64,000 nucleotides of DNA from Leptotrichia shahii (GTDB taxonomy: Bacteria; Fusobacteriota; Fusobacteriia; Fusobacteriales; Leptotrichiaceae): positions 1,116,001-1,180,000 of the forward strand of contig NZ_AP019827.1 of NCBI RefSeq assembly GCF_008327825.1, given 5' to 3'. Below, one piece after another: positions 36,393-44,783 of the stretch. How positions within the stretch are numbered: the stretch's first letter is position 1; each line of letters opens with the position of its first letter. The position numbers and the translations under genes were made by a program. The notes under the pieces were generated by a model. That model made no database searches. It saw only the letters and a list, made by a program, of their open reading frames with translations, and had not been told where the DNA came from.

Positions 36393-37148
36393 TTACTTTT
36401 CCCAAACCATGCACCATTTCTGTATTTTTTTTACAAAATACATAAGCAGCAGACTTATTGCAGAAATAAGAAAAATTACTGCAAACATTTTATCAAATGA
36501 ATACGATTTTCTCACTCTTGTCATATAAACTCCAAGTCCACTAAATCCACCAAGCCATTCAGCCACAACTGCCCCGATTATAGAATATGAAACTGAAATT
36601 CTAAGCCCTGCGAAAAAATATCCTAATGATCCTGGCAATTTAACATGAACAAAGTTCTGAAATGGTGTTGCTCCCATTGTTTTTAACAAATTTAACATAT
36701 CCTTGTCAGCCGAACGAAATCCATCCAGAAGCCCAATAGTAATCGGGAAAAACGAAGTCATAACAATAAGAGTAATTTTCGGCAATATTCCATATCCCAG
36801 CCAAAGTACCAAAAGCGGTGCAATAGCAACCGTCGGAATTGTCTGCGTAATCACCAAAACAGGATAAATCATTTTATACGCATATTCAAACCTATCCATA
36901 ACAACCGCCACAACAAATCCTAGAACTATTCCCAGTCCAAGTCCCAAAAACGCTTCAATAAGTGTAATTTTTGTATGTTCCATAAGTAACGGAAAATCCG
37001 AAACAAACGCTTTTACAACTTCAAATGGCGACGGCAACATAAATTTTGGAATAATATTCACCATTGACAAAATTTGCCAAATTATCAGCAATACAGCAAT
37101 AATAATACTTGGTGCAATTTTATCTGTTATATTTTGAAATTTTTTCAT
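36393..37148 (-). CDS. ABC transporter permease, ThiX-like
   Basis: The start is taken at ATG 37148, since the codon before it is TTG. The 251-residue protein has six hydrophobic helices and the permease EAA loop around TMGATPFQNFVHVKLPGSL. It belongs to the SsuC/TauC/ThiX class. It forms the membrane channel for the ThiY-like binding protein and ThiZ-like ATPase. It overlaps the preceding MTH1187-type gene by 29 bp, so translation is probably coupled. Confidence 0.88.
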   Translation of the reverse strand: MKKFQNITDKIAPSIIIAVLLIIWQILSMVNIIPKFMLPSPFEVVKAFVSDFPLLMEHTKITLIEAFLGLGLGIVLGFVVAVVMDRFEYAYKMIYPVLVITQTIPTVAIAPLLVLWLGYGILPKITLIVMTSFFPITIGLLDGFRSADKDMLNLLKTMGATPFQNFVHVKLPGSLGYFFAGLRISVSYSIIGAVVAEWLGGFSGLGVYMTRVRKSYSFDKMFAVIFLISAISLLLMYFVKKIQKWCMVWEK

Positions 37149-37431
37149 CAATCTTTAAAATATCTCCCTTCGGTTTATAATTTATTTTCACATAAGACAT
37201 TACACCTTCAGCCCCTGCCTTCACAGCCACAATCTGACATTCCTTCACAATTTCCATAAGTTCGTCAAAATCTCCTTCTATTGTCGTTTCAAATGGAGCA
37301 ACATTCATTTTTAACCCTTTACTTTTAATAAATTCAATAACTTCATCAACAACTCTTACAATTTCCTCATTTCCCACAACATTTGGCAATACCTGAATTG
37401 CAATACTTGCATTAATCTCTGTTCTTTCCAT
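37120..37431 (-). CDS. Thiamine-binding protein, MTH1187/YkoF (UPF0045) family
   Basis: The 103-residue protein matches the MTH1187-type ferredoxin-like fold. It has an N-terminal strand ASIAIQVLP, FIKSKGLKMNVAPFETTIEGD in the centre (positions ~38-58) and a C-terminal KINYKPKGD. Family members bind thiamine or its precursors. It is the first gene of the TPP-riboswitch-controlled ThiXYZ operon, which strongly supports a thiamine-related role, possibly as an intracellular binder. Its 3' end overlaps the permease gene. Confidence 0.85.
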   Translation of the reverse strand: MERTEINASIAIQVLPNVVGNEEIVRVVDEVIEFIKSKGLKMNVAPFETTIEGDFDELMEIVKECQIVAVKAGAEGVMSYVKINYKPKGDILKIDEKISKYNR

Positions 37432-37483
37432 AATTTATAATTCCTTTCCTTAAATTTATATTTTTTTATTTGAAATTTTTTCG

Positions 37484-37515
37484 TATAAAAAAATCCCCTT
37501 GTTACAAGGAGATTC
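37484..37515 (-). terminator. Terminator of the TPP riboswitch expression platform
   Basis: On the minus strand, AATCTCCTTG (37514-37505) pairs with CAAGGGGATT (37501-37492) around a short loop, then TTTTTTTAT follows. It lies between the TPP aptamer and the first gene, as expected for attenuation. Confidence 0.85.
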
Positions 37516-37606
37516 TATATTTTTATAATTCAAAAAGATAATATCAAATAACTTTAAAATTAAAATTATTTCATTCTTTATTTTAAATTATTTTTTATTT
37601 TATATA

Positions 37607-37680
37607 AAATACTCCCTCCGACAGCATTATCTGTACAGGTTATATGGGTTTAATTCTCAGCAAAACTGCTCCCCAGTATT
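37607..37680 (-). ncRNA. TPP riboswitch (THI element)
   Basis: Read on the minus strand, the element begins with P1 strand AATACT. It then shows GGGGAGC, GCTGAGA, ACCC, ACCTG, GATAATGC and GGAGGGA, and closes with AGTATT. These are the conserved THI-box blocks in the right order and spacing. It starts 9 bp after the stop codon of the upstream lipoprotein gene. It controls the MTH1187-ThiX-ThiY-ThiZ operon. Confidence 0.95.
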
Positions 37681-37689
37681 TTTTATTTA

Positions 37690-38328
37690 TTATTGTTCTA
37701 TATTTACATCTGCAAGATCTGAATATAATTCTTTCAAAATTAATTTAGTTTTTTCATCAATATTTACTAAATACCATTTATTTTTATCTTCAAATGCCAA
37801 AGTCTTTTGATTTAATTCCATTTTTTTGCCTTGAGCTGAAATTATACTTTTTGTTGGTATAACAGCATAATTTCTTCCAGCAGTTGTCTGCCCTGTCTTT
37901 ACGTTTTGCATATTATATTCAAATTTTTCAAATTTTACTTTCTGCGAAACTTCCTTTAACAGTTGCAATGTCATTTCTTTAGCTTTTTGCGGTGTTGTAG
38001 ATAGATGTTTAGCTTCCCAGTCCCAAAGTTTTTCAGGTGCACTTTCCATACTTGAACTTGCATTTCCTGCTAACACATCCTTTGAAATTTCATCTACTTT
38101 TTTAGAAACTTCAGGCTTCACTTTGTTCCACCATTCCTGTGCCAGCTCACTTTGTGCCTGCTCCACATTTTTACAAATTTTCTCATCTTGTTTTTGTTTA
38201 CATTTTATGACAGTCTCTTTTAAGAGCTTGTCATCTTTTTTTAAATTTTTTACGCTGTACTTATTTCCACATGCCGTAAAAATCATCGCTGAAACTGAAA
38301 TTAGAAGTAATAATTTTATTTTTTTCAT
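37690..38328 (-). CDS. Putative lipoprotein, EexN-like N-terminus
   Basis: The 212-residue protein has a lipoprotein signal with lipobox FTAC (C20). The following segment LLKETVIKCKQK-x5-CKNVEQAQ, with two Cys spaced like a small disulphide loop, resembles EexN-type lipoproteins. The remaining ~150 residues are helical, then beta-rich, with a C-terminal WYLVNIDEK strand. It is probably anchored in a membrane facing the periplasm. No function can be assigned. It lies 60 bp downstream of a second lipoprotein gene, a thiol peroxidase. Confidence 0.65.
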   Translation of the reverse strand: MKKIKLLLLISVSAMIFTACGNKYSVKNLKKDDKLLKETVIKCKQKQDEKICKNVEQAQSELAQEWWNKVKPEVSKKVDEISKDVLAGNASSSMESAPEKLWDWEAKHLSTTPQKAKEMTLQLLKEVSQKVKFEKFEYNMQNVKTGQTTAGRNYAVIPTKSIISAQGKKMELNQKTLAFEDKNKWYLVNIDEKTKLILKELYSDLADVNIEQ

Positions 38329-38388
38329 TTTTCCTCCAAAAAGTTTGTTTTAATTAATTATACCTCATTTTTTCAAATTTTCAAAATT

Positions 38389-39039
38389 TTATTTTTTTAT
38401 TAAATTATTTTTTAAAAATTTTAACGCTTTGTCAATATTTGCCTCTTTCCCTTCTTCAGGCACATATTCAATATATTTTACATTATTATTTTCATCCACT
38501 ATTACCAACGCTCTTGTCAACAGTCCTTTTTCCTTTACAAAAAATCCATTCTGAATACCAAATTGATGATATTTAAAGTCAGAAACTGCTTTTAATCCGT
38601 TAATTTCATTGGCTGTACAGAATCTTTCCTGTGCAAATGGAGTATCAACAGTTACCGAGTAAAATTTTACATTTGGATAAGTTTTTGCAGCTTCATTTAA
38701 CTGTTTTGTCTGCAATGAACAAACTTTTGTATCAAGCGATGGTGCGGTATAGATTACTTTTATATTTTTATCTTCAAAAATATTTTTTTCTTCCAATTTC
38801 GTATTTATAACTAAAGGCACTTCCTTTATTTTATCTCCAACTTTTAATTCTTTTCCAACAATTGTTACGGGAACTTTTCCCATTGTGATTTTTAAATTAT
38901 TATCAGCTTTCAAAGTGTCTAAATATTGTGCATATTCGGCATTTTGTCCCGCCTGTCCTATTTTATTTTGTGTTTTGGGCTTATTTCCACAGGCAGCTAA
39001 AACTACTGCAGCTACTCCTAATAATAATATTTTTTTCAT
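38389..39039 (-). CDS. tpx: Lipoprotein thiol peroxidase (Tpx family)
   Basis: The 216-residue protein has a lipoprotein signal with lipobox LAAC (C17). A complete atypical 2-Cys peroxiredoxin of the Tpx type follows. The peroxidatic Cys is C107 in SLDTKVCSLQT and the resolving Cys is C141 in PFAQERFC. The usual peroxiredoxin Thr/Ser is replaced by S101 within APSLDT, as in normal Tpx. Tpx reduces hydroperoxides using thioredoxin. Most homologues are cytoplasmic, so export as a lipoprotein implies an extracytoplasmic thiol donor. Confidence 0.9.
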   Translation of the reverse strand: MKKILLLGVAAVVLAACGNKPKTQNKIGQAGQNAEYAQYLDTLKADNNLKITMGKVPVTIVGKELKVGDKIKEVPLVINTKLEEKNIFEDKNIKVIYTAPSLDTKVCSLQTKQLNEAAKTYPNVKFYSVTVDTPFAQERFCTANEINGLKAVSDFKYHQFGIQNGFFVKEKGLLTRALVIVDENNNVKYIEYVPEEGKEANIDKALKFLKNNLIKK

Positions 39040-39139
39040 TTATTTCCTTCTTTCGTAATTTTATCTATTGCTTTTAAAAATCTAAATTGTATAATTTTTG
39101 CAATTTTAATTTAAACTATTTTTATCTAATTTATTATTT

Positions 39140-40570
39140 TTATTTTGATACTTCTCTGATTAAACTCGGATTATATAATAAATCTTCATTTCTTCTAACT
39201 TCTTCAAAAGTATATGTTTTCAAAATTTTTCCATTTTCAAAAACACATTCCATTACGGAATCTTCGTGATATTGATTTTCAGGTAAATCTGAAATATTTA
39301 CTGTTTCAAATTCTCCATTTTTATTTTTTATTAAGTCAAGTCGTCCCTTTTTACTGACTTTTCCTTTATCTGTAACAGGATTTTTGTAAACATCTCTAAC
39401 TTCATTTCCAATTTTTATACAGCTGCATTTCATGGCAAATTTATGAGTATCCCTGTTAATGCTAGATTTTTCATTTCCTTGCAAAAGTGATCCTCCACAG
39501 CCCAAAGTAACATTTTCAGCAGAATATTTATTATCTTTTAAAGATTTATAAATATCCCAGATTGTATCTTCATTAATTCCATCACCTTGTAAAATACGAA
39601 CTTTGTTAATTACTTTATATCCTTTGGAGTTTATAGTATAGCCAAAATTCTTTTCCAGACTTTCAAGTGCAAATAGAATATTTGTAATTGCATCTCCGCT
39701 ATCTGGACGTATTGTAACCATTCCATCTCTTGCCAATATTTTTTCACGTAAATCTTTTCCGATAATATTTTCTACCGCATTAAAAAAATTATAGCTGTCA
39801 AGAACGATTGAAACAATTCCTTTTGGAAATTTATCAAGCATGTTTTCGTATGCTTCCTTTTCATATTTCTGAGTCCACGAAGTCATTGTACTGTGTTCAG
39901 AAGCAGGCACACTGAAAGCGGCTATTTTTTCATTATAATATTTACGGGCAAAGACAAGTGCATTTAAGGTATCCGTTCCATAAAAATTTGTAAGATGAGC
40001 CATTCCGCCAATTCCAGCACTTTCCTCGCTAGAAACACCACGATAACCAAAATCATGCAATTTAAACTTCAACTCTGCTTCCACATTGTCACTTGTTTCT
40101 TCCAAAAAGTATTTTATAATCTGTTTTGCCTTGTATGAAAATGTAGCAACGGTAATTGGATACCATACTTTTAACAGCAATGTTTCCACCCAGCCCACAA
40201 TCCAAGGCACATTTTTGTCAGTTGATTCAACTGTAACCAGCACATTATGATTTTTTACAACGCTGCCTTCTGGCACGGTTCTAATTCTAAGTGGCAACTT
40301 CCCATCCAACTTTTCTACGATATATCTCCATCCTTCTTCAAAAAATGGCAATCCATGTAATTCACAAATTTCCTTGGCTTCATCTATCATTTCATTTGTA
40401 ATTCTTTTTGTCAAATACTCCATTAAGTAATATTGCAGTCCAAAAAATTTTACATATCCGTATAAACCGCCACGACTCTCGATATAATCGTGCATATACG
40501 TCATATTTTCTGGATATTGAAATGGATGAGTAATTTTATATGAATCTGTCGATAATATTAAATTTTTCAT
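39140..40570 (-). CDS. nadV: Nicotinamide phosphoribosyltransferase
   Basis: The 476-residue protein matches the NAMPT/NadV family rather than PncB. It has DSYKITHPFQYP near the N-terminus, FGYRGVSS, SVPASEHSTM, VTIRPDSGD and LGCGGSLLQ. The enzyme converts nicotinamide and PRPP to NMN, allowing NAD salvage directly from nicotinamide. No NMN adenylyltransferase gene is adjacent. About 230 bp upstream is a TATAAT embedded in a 14-bp palindrome that could be its regulated promoter. Confidence 0.93.
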   Translation of the reverse strand: MKNLILSTDSYKITHPFQYPENMTYMHDYIESRGGLYGYVKFFGLQYYLMEYLTKRITNEMIDEAKEICELHGLPFFEEGWRYIVEKLDGKLPLRIRTVPEGSVVKNHNVLVTVESTDKNVPWIVGWVETLLLKVWYPITVATFSYKAKQIIKYFLEETSDNVEAELKFKLHDFGYRGVSSEESAGIGGMAHLTNFYGTDTLNALVFARKYYNEKIAAFSVPASEHSTMTSWTQKYEKEAYENMLDKFPKGIVSIVLDSYNFFNAVENIIGKDLREKILARDGMVTIRPDSGDAITNILFALESLEKNFGYTINSKGYKVINKVRILQGDGINEDTIWDIYKSLKDNKYSAENVTLGCGGSLLQGNEKSSINRDTHKFAMKCSCIKIGNEVRDVYKNPVTDKGKVSKKGRLDLIKNKNGEFETVNISDLPENQYHEDSVMECVFENGKILKTYTFEEVRRNEDLLYNPSLIREVSK

Positions 40571-40637
40571 TTTTATTTTGTATGATAATTACAAATTATG
40601 TAAAAATCATACTCTCCTTCCCTATACTCTTTTTAGC

Positions 40638-40717
40638 CGTTTGTAAAAGTATAAAAATTTCACCAAATACAGTATTTTAAAATTTTTAGCTTTATTATTT
40701 TCTCCATCTTTGACAAG
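40638..40717. repeat. Dispersed intergenic repeat, copy B
   Basis: These 80 bp align with copy A at 35241-35323, differing by a 2-bp gap and scattered substitutions. This copy lacks the perfect inverted repeat that follows copy A. It lies 68 bp upstream of nadV. Confidence 0.7.
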
Positions 40718-40797
40718 GAAACAAAAATTCTTATTGTTATAGACACTGCTGGCAGTTAATCTTTAATACCTTTAAATCACCATATACTTTTAATTTG

Positions 40798-40811
40798 TAT
40801 AATCGATTATA
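40798..40811. promoter_or_regulatory. Palindrome with -10-like core upstream of nadV
   Basis: TATAATCGATTATA is a perfect 14-bp palindrome. On the minus strand its first half provides a consensus TATAAT -10, though no good -35 is seen. It could be an operator overlapping a nadV promoter. This is an inference from sequence symmetry alone. Confidence 0.35.
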
Positions 40812-40833
40812 ACCCTTTATCCTTTGAAAATAT

Positions 40834-40883
40834 ACTAAAAATACAGTAAAACCTCTTTGAATAAAGTAAAAAGGCTTTTACTG
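40834..40883 (-). terminator. Intrinsic terminator after pcrA
   Basis: On the minus strand, CAGTAAAAGCCT (40883-40872) pairs with AGGTTTTACTG (40854-40844) with one bulge. A TATTTTTAGT run follows. It lies 16 bp beyond the pcrA stop codon. Confidence 0.75.
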
Positions 40884-40898
40884 TAATAATACTATTTT

Positions 40899-43109
40899 TT
40901 ATTTTTCCAAAATTTTATCCGCCAACACCAATGCTATTTTCTTCTCACCAATCATAAATTCCACAATCATACTTTTCATATCCACTTTTTTTATTTTTCC
41001 ACGTCCAAATTTCTTGTGATTAACAACATCTCCAACTTTATATTTAGAATTCACATTTGAAGTTATTTGAGAATTACTTAATTTTTTACCAAAAGTTCCT
41101 AATTTATCCTTAGAAAATGGATTAAAGTTTTCTATTTTCGGTGTAAAACTTCTTGGAGCTGAAGATTTCCCTTTTAAACTTCCGTATTTTCCGCCTATAT
41201 ACTCCAGATTATCTTGCTTCATTTCATAGATAAATCTTGATGGACGACGTAAATTGTCATCTTTTCCCCAAATTTTTCTTGATGAAGAATAGGAAATAAA
41301 CAGTTCTTTTTTAGCACGGGTTATCGCCACATAGCAAAGTCTACGCTCTTCTTCCAGCTCTTCTTCAGGAGCATCGAAAGAAATTGACGGAAACAGCCCA
41401 TCTTCCATTCCTGCAAGAAATACATAATCAAATTCCAGTCCTTTTGAACTGTGAATTGTCATAAGTTTTACATAATTTTCATCTTCTTCCATTTCATCAG
41501 TCGTCGAACTTAACGAAATCATATCAAGATATTCATTTAAGGACATACTTGGATTTTGCTTTTCAATTTCAGTAATACTGTTTAACAATTCCTCAATATT
41601 TCTAACCCTGTCTTCCTTGTTGTCTTCAATTGAGTCAATATAACGTGTTCTTATAAGAATTTCATCAAATATTTCCTTAATTGACATTTCTTCAAGGCTT
41701 GAGTAAATACCCTGCATTAAATTGTAAAATTCCTTTAATGCCAGTTTTGTAGATGCTCTTACAGGAATTTCATCAATGTAGTGAAGCGCTTCAAGCATCG
41801 AGATATTTTTTTCATTTGCCACTTCCTGTATTTTTTCAAGCGTCTTTTCTCCAACAGAACGTTTTGGAACGTTAATTATACGATAAAAATTATGATTATC
41901 ATTTTTATTATTTAAAAGGCTTAAATATGCCAAAATATCCTTTATTTCCTTACGTTGAAAGAACTGCATCCCACCGTAAATTTTGTAAGGAATATTTGCA
42001 GACAGCAGTTTTTCCTCCAGAACTCTTGACTGTGCATTTGTCCTGTACAAAATCGTCATATCCTTGTAATCAGCACCATCTCTTTTCTTTTTTTTCATCT
42101 CTGTCACAATGAAATCTGCTTCATCATAAACAGTCATTGCATTGTAAATCTTGATTTTTTCTCCATCTGAGCCATCTGTCCAAAGAGTTTTCCCTTTTGA
42201 ACTTTTATTATTTTTAATAAGCTCATTGGCTGTATCCAGTATTTTCTTTGTAGAACGGTAATTTCTTTCCAATTTTACCGTAAACGCTTCCTTGTAATCT
42301 CTCTCAAAATTCAGAATGTTATTAATATTTGCCCCACGAAATGCATAAATACTCTGATCCTCATCTCCTACAACACAGATGTTTCGATACTTTGCTGCAA
42401 TCATATTAATCATCTCATACTGAATATCGTTAGTATCCTGATACTCATCCACCACAATATACTGATACCTTTCCTGGATTCTTTCGAGAACAAAAGCATC
42501 ATCCAGCAATTTTCTCGCATTCAAAAGCAAATCCGAAAAATCCATCGCATTATTTGCCTTCAAAACTTCATCATACTTCTGATAAATCTCGCCAAAAAGC
42601 CTGTTCGCAGGAATTCTCATATCAATTTCACGTTCAAGCTCCTTAATTCCTATCCCCTGTTCCTTCAATTTGCTGATTCTATTTGCAAGTTTTCCCGGCT
42701 GAACATTGTCATTATCCTTAATTCCCATATCCTTTTTTATCTTTGTAATAATCGACTTCTGATCATCCACATCATAAATATTAAAATTTCGCCCATATCC
42801 AATTCTTTCAGAATAAGTTTTAAGCAATCTTACTGAAAACGAGTGAAATGTAGAAACTACAAGATTATTCGCCTCATGTCCAATAAGTGCCGCAGCCCTT
42901 TCCTTCATCTCTCTTGCCGCCTTATTCGTAAAAGTAAGTGCCAGAATATTAAGCGGTGAAATCCCTATTTCTTTTACCATGTGTGCAATTCTATAAGTAA
43001 CTGTCCGTGTTTTACCACTTCCCGCTCCAGCCAGTATCAATACAGGCCCTTCTATTTTTTCCGCAGCTTTTCTCTGCTCTTCATTTAATTCATCTAAAAT
43101 ACTGCTCAT
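40899..43109 (-). CDS. pcrA: ATP-dependent DNA helicase PcrA/UvrD
   Basis: The 736-residue protein shows the full superfamily 1A helicase motif set. These include LNEEQRKAA (Q motif), GAGSGKTRT (motif I), VVDEYQDTND (II), VGDEDQSIYAFRGA (III), ERNYRS (IV), TIHSSKGLEFDYV (V) and CYVAITRAKKEL (VI). The C-terminal ~60 residues, KYKVGDVVNHKKFGRGKI and beyond, form the Tudor-like domain that contacts RNA polymerase in PcrA/UvrD. Roles are nucleotide excision repair, conflict resolution and plasmid replication. Confidence 0.97.
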   Translation of the reverse strand: MSSILDELNEEQRKAAEKIEGPVLILAGAGSGKTRTVTYRIAHMVKEIGISPLNILALTFTNKAAREMKERAAALIGHEANNLVVSTFHSFSVRLLKTYSERIGYGRNFNIYDVDDQKSIITKIKKDMGIKDNDNVQPGKLANRISKLKEQGIGIKELEREIDMRIPANRLFGEIYQKYDEVLKANNAMDFSDLLLNARKLLDDAFVLERIQERYQYIVVDEYQDTNDIQYEMINMIAAKYRNICVVGDEDQSIYAFRGANINNILNFERDYKEAFTVKLERNYRSTKKILDTANELIKNNKSSKGKTLWTDGSDGEKIKIYNAMTVYDEADFIVTEMKKKKRDGADYKDMTILYRTNAQSRVLEEKLLSANIPYKIYGGMQFFQRKEIKDILAYLSLLNNKNDNHNFYRIINVPKRSVGEKTLEKIQEVANEKNISMLEALHYIDEIPVRASTKLALKEFYNLMQGIYSSLEEMSIKEIFDEILIRTRYIDSIEDNKEDRVRNIEELLNSITEIEKQNPSMSLNEYLDMISLSSTTDEMEEDENYVKLMTIHSSKGLEFDYVFLAGMEDGLFPSISFDAPEEELEEERRLCYVAITRAKKELFISYSSSRKIWGKDDNLRRPSRFIYEMKQDNLEYIGGKYGSLKGKSSAPRSFTPKIENFNPFSKDKLGTFGKKLSNSQITSNVNSKYKVGDVVNHKKFGRGKIKKVDMKSMIVEFMIGEKKIALVLADKILEK

Positions 43110-43231
43110 ATTTCTCCTTTTTTAATCATCATTATTTTTTAAATATCTAGTATGTATCTGAAAACTATCAAAATATTGAATTTTTTTATCAATAATAATA
43201 AACATTAATTAATTTATTATAATTAATCTAA

Positions 43232-43804
43232 TCAAAATCCAACACAACTAATCCATATTTCATTTCCTTCTCTGTAAAAACTACCAAACAAATTTAATTT
43301 TATTATTTCAACTCCTGAAAATTTTACTTTTTTTCCTTCATATTCTTCTACCCATTCTTTATTATTAAACTTCAAGTTTTTATTATTATCTTTTAAAAAT
43401 TTTAAAAACTCATCTTTGGGAATTGAAGAAAATTTTGGAAAATATGGTTTTCCTTTCTTTTCTGGGGGAACAGGGTAAGCATATGGTGTGTATATTTCAC
43501 CTTCATAATCAGAATTCTCAATTTTAAAATCAGAAACTTTCAACAAAATTTCTAGTGCATCATTTTCTTTATTTTTTATTTCTGCAACTCCTATAACTGA
43601 CAATTCTATTTTTTGCAATAAAAACGGAAATTGATGTCCGCATCCACCAAGAGGTTCGTTTTCAAATCCATCTATACAATTTCTTTCAATATAATTATTG
43701 TTATAAAAAGCATACCATTTTCCATTAACATAACCACCTTTGTATCTTTCAGCAAAAATGTTAAAACTTAAAAGTGCTAATATTATTAAAATATATCTTA
43801 TCAT
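43232..43804 (-). CDS. Small secreted protein, paralogue 1 (GGY-x-x-KWYA type)
   Basis: The start is placed at ATG 43804, 8 bp after GGAG. An upstream in-frame TTG lacks a site. The 190-residue product has a signal peptide MIRYILIILALLSFNIFA. The mature protein begins near GGYVNGKWYAFYNN. The same motif opens the mature part of the product of the neighbouring gene, GGYIDNKWYAWYDN. Later parts share IELSVIGVA/LEVDVIGIG and the LKVSDFKI/LKVSNFKL block. They are tandem duplicates of a beta-rich periplasmic or surface protein. No known family is recognised. Confidence 0.7.
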   Translation of the reverse strand: MIRYILIILALLSFNIFAERYKGGYVNGKWYAFYNNNYIERNCIDGFENEPLGGCGHQFPFLLQKIELSVIGVAEIKNKENDALEILLKVSDFKIENSDYEGEIYTPYAYPVPPEKKGKPYFPKFSSIPKDEFLKFLKDNNKNLKFNNKEWVEEYEGKKVKFSGVEIIKLNLFGSFYREGNEIWISCVGF

Positions 43805-43821
43805 TGCTTTTACTCCTTTAT

Positions 43822-44442
43822 TCAATTATCTATTGTTTGCTCAATTGGCGATATATTATACCAGTTATATTCTATGTCATTACAACTTAAATGTAACGTT
43901 CTGCCATCTATTTCAGAACAAATAATGTCAACACCATCTGATACGAATTTTAATTTTACTGGTACAACATCTAAAGATATCAGATTTTTATCTTTTTTTT
44001 CTGGACTTTTAAATTTTAAATTTACGTCATTATTTAGTAAATTTGTTGCTAAATAACGATTATTTATAATTATATCAGGAATAAACTCTACTCTTTTTTC
44101 ATTTGGATAATTATCCTTCGTGTATATATTTCCATTTATATCAGTCAACTTAAAATTAGATACTTTTAAAAATACTTTATTAAATCCATTTTCAAATTTA
44201 TCATTAGAATTATAATATTTATTTTTGACATCATAATAAAGTCCGATTCCAATTACATCCACTTCTAAACTTTTAAATTTATGAAATTTTTCAGAAATTA
44301 CAGTTTCTTTTCCAAGAAAAGTATTATCATACCAAGCATACCATTTATTATCGATATATCCACCTGTTGTATTAGATTGTGGAGCTGAAAAGCCTAAATT
44401 AAAAACTAAAAATAAATTTAAAAATAATATAATTTTTCTCAT
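43822..44442 (-). CDS. Small secreted protein, paralogue 2 (GGY-x-x-KWYA type)
   Basis: The start is ATG 44442, with GGGAG 6 bp upstream; in-frame ATGs further upstream have no ribosome binding site. The 206-residue product has a signal peptide MRKIILFLNLFLVFNLGFSA and then GGYIDNKWYAWYDN. It shares this motif and the VIGIG and LKVSNFKL blocks with the next gene 17 bp downstream. It contains no conserved Cys pair apart from two late Cys residues. Function is unknown. The pair probably arose by local duplication. Confidence 0.7.
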   Translation of the reverse strand: MRKIILFLNLFLVFNLGFSAPQSNTTGGYIDNKWYAWYDNTFLGKETVISEKFHKFKSLEVDVIGIGLYYDVKNKYYNSNDKFENGFNKVFLKVSNFKLTDINGNIYTKDNYPNEKRVEFIPDIIINNRYLATNLLNNDVNLKFKSPEKKDKNLISLDVVPVKLKFVSDGVDIICSEIDGRTLHLSCNDIEYNWYNISPIEQTIDN

Positions 44443-44464
44443 AAAATTCTCCCTATTCTTCATT

Positions 44465-44708
44465 TTAATATTCTTCATCTAAAAATTCCTCTTCAGAAAC
44501 TGTTGGCACTCCCAAAGTGCTTCCATAAACTTCTACTAAATCTTCATCTACAATTTTAGCACCTTGTTCTTTTATATTTTTTGAAGTTATAGGTAGAATG
44601 AATCCATCTGGTAAATTTTTGTAAGCTGTCCTACGCATTTGCATGTGCATTCTTAATATATTGTTATCTGATTTATATTTTACTTGAGCAAGATCTACAA
44701 AAAATCCC
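44465..44708 (-). pseudogene. 5'-truncated gene fragment
   Basis: An open segment of 80 codons follows an in-frame TAG at 44711-44709. It ends at 44465 with the acidic tail EEEFLDEEY. Coding-like text continues upstream of the first ATG (44650), with VDLAQVKYKSDNNIL, and no ATG there has a ribosome binding site. This suggests the 3' remnant of a longer gene whose front is lost. Homology is not recognised. It lies just before the tandem secreted paralogues. Confidence 0.45.
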
Positions 44709-44783
44709 TAACAAAATAAATTTTCTCACCCCAAATCTCTCCCTTCAAATTTTTAAAATTATTCTTAATTTCTCTCTCAAATT

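Larger units (their letters stand above)
40571..40898. other. Intergenic region upstream of nadV, 328 bp
   Basis: This gap contains dispersed repeat copy B (40638-40717), a short hairpin ACTGC-TG-GCAGT (40745-40756), a 14-bp palindrome with a -10-like core (40798-40811) and the pcrA terminator (40834-40883). I found no gene-like open frame. Confidence 0.7.
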
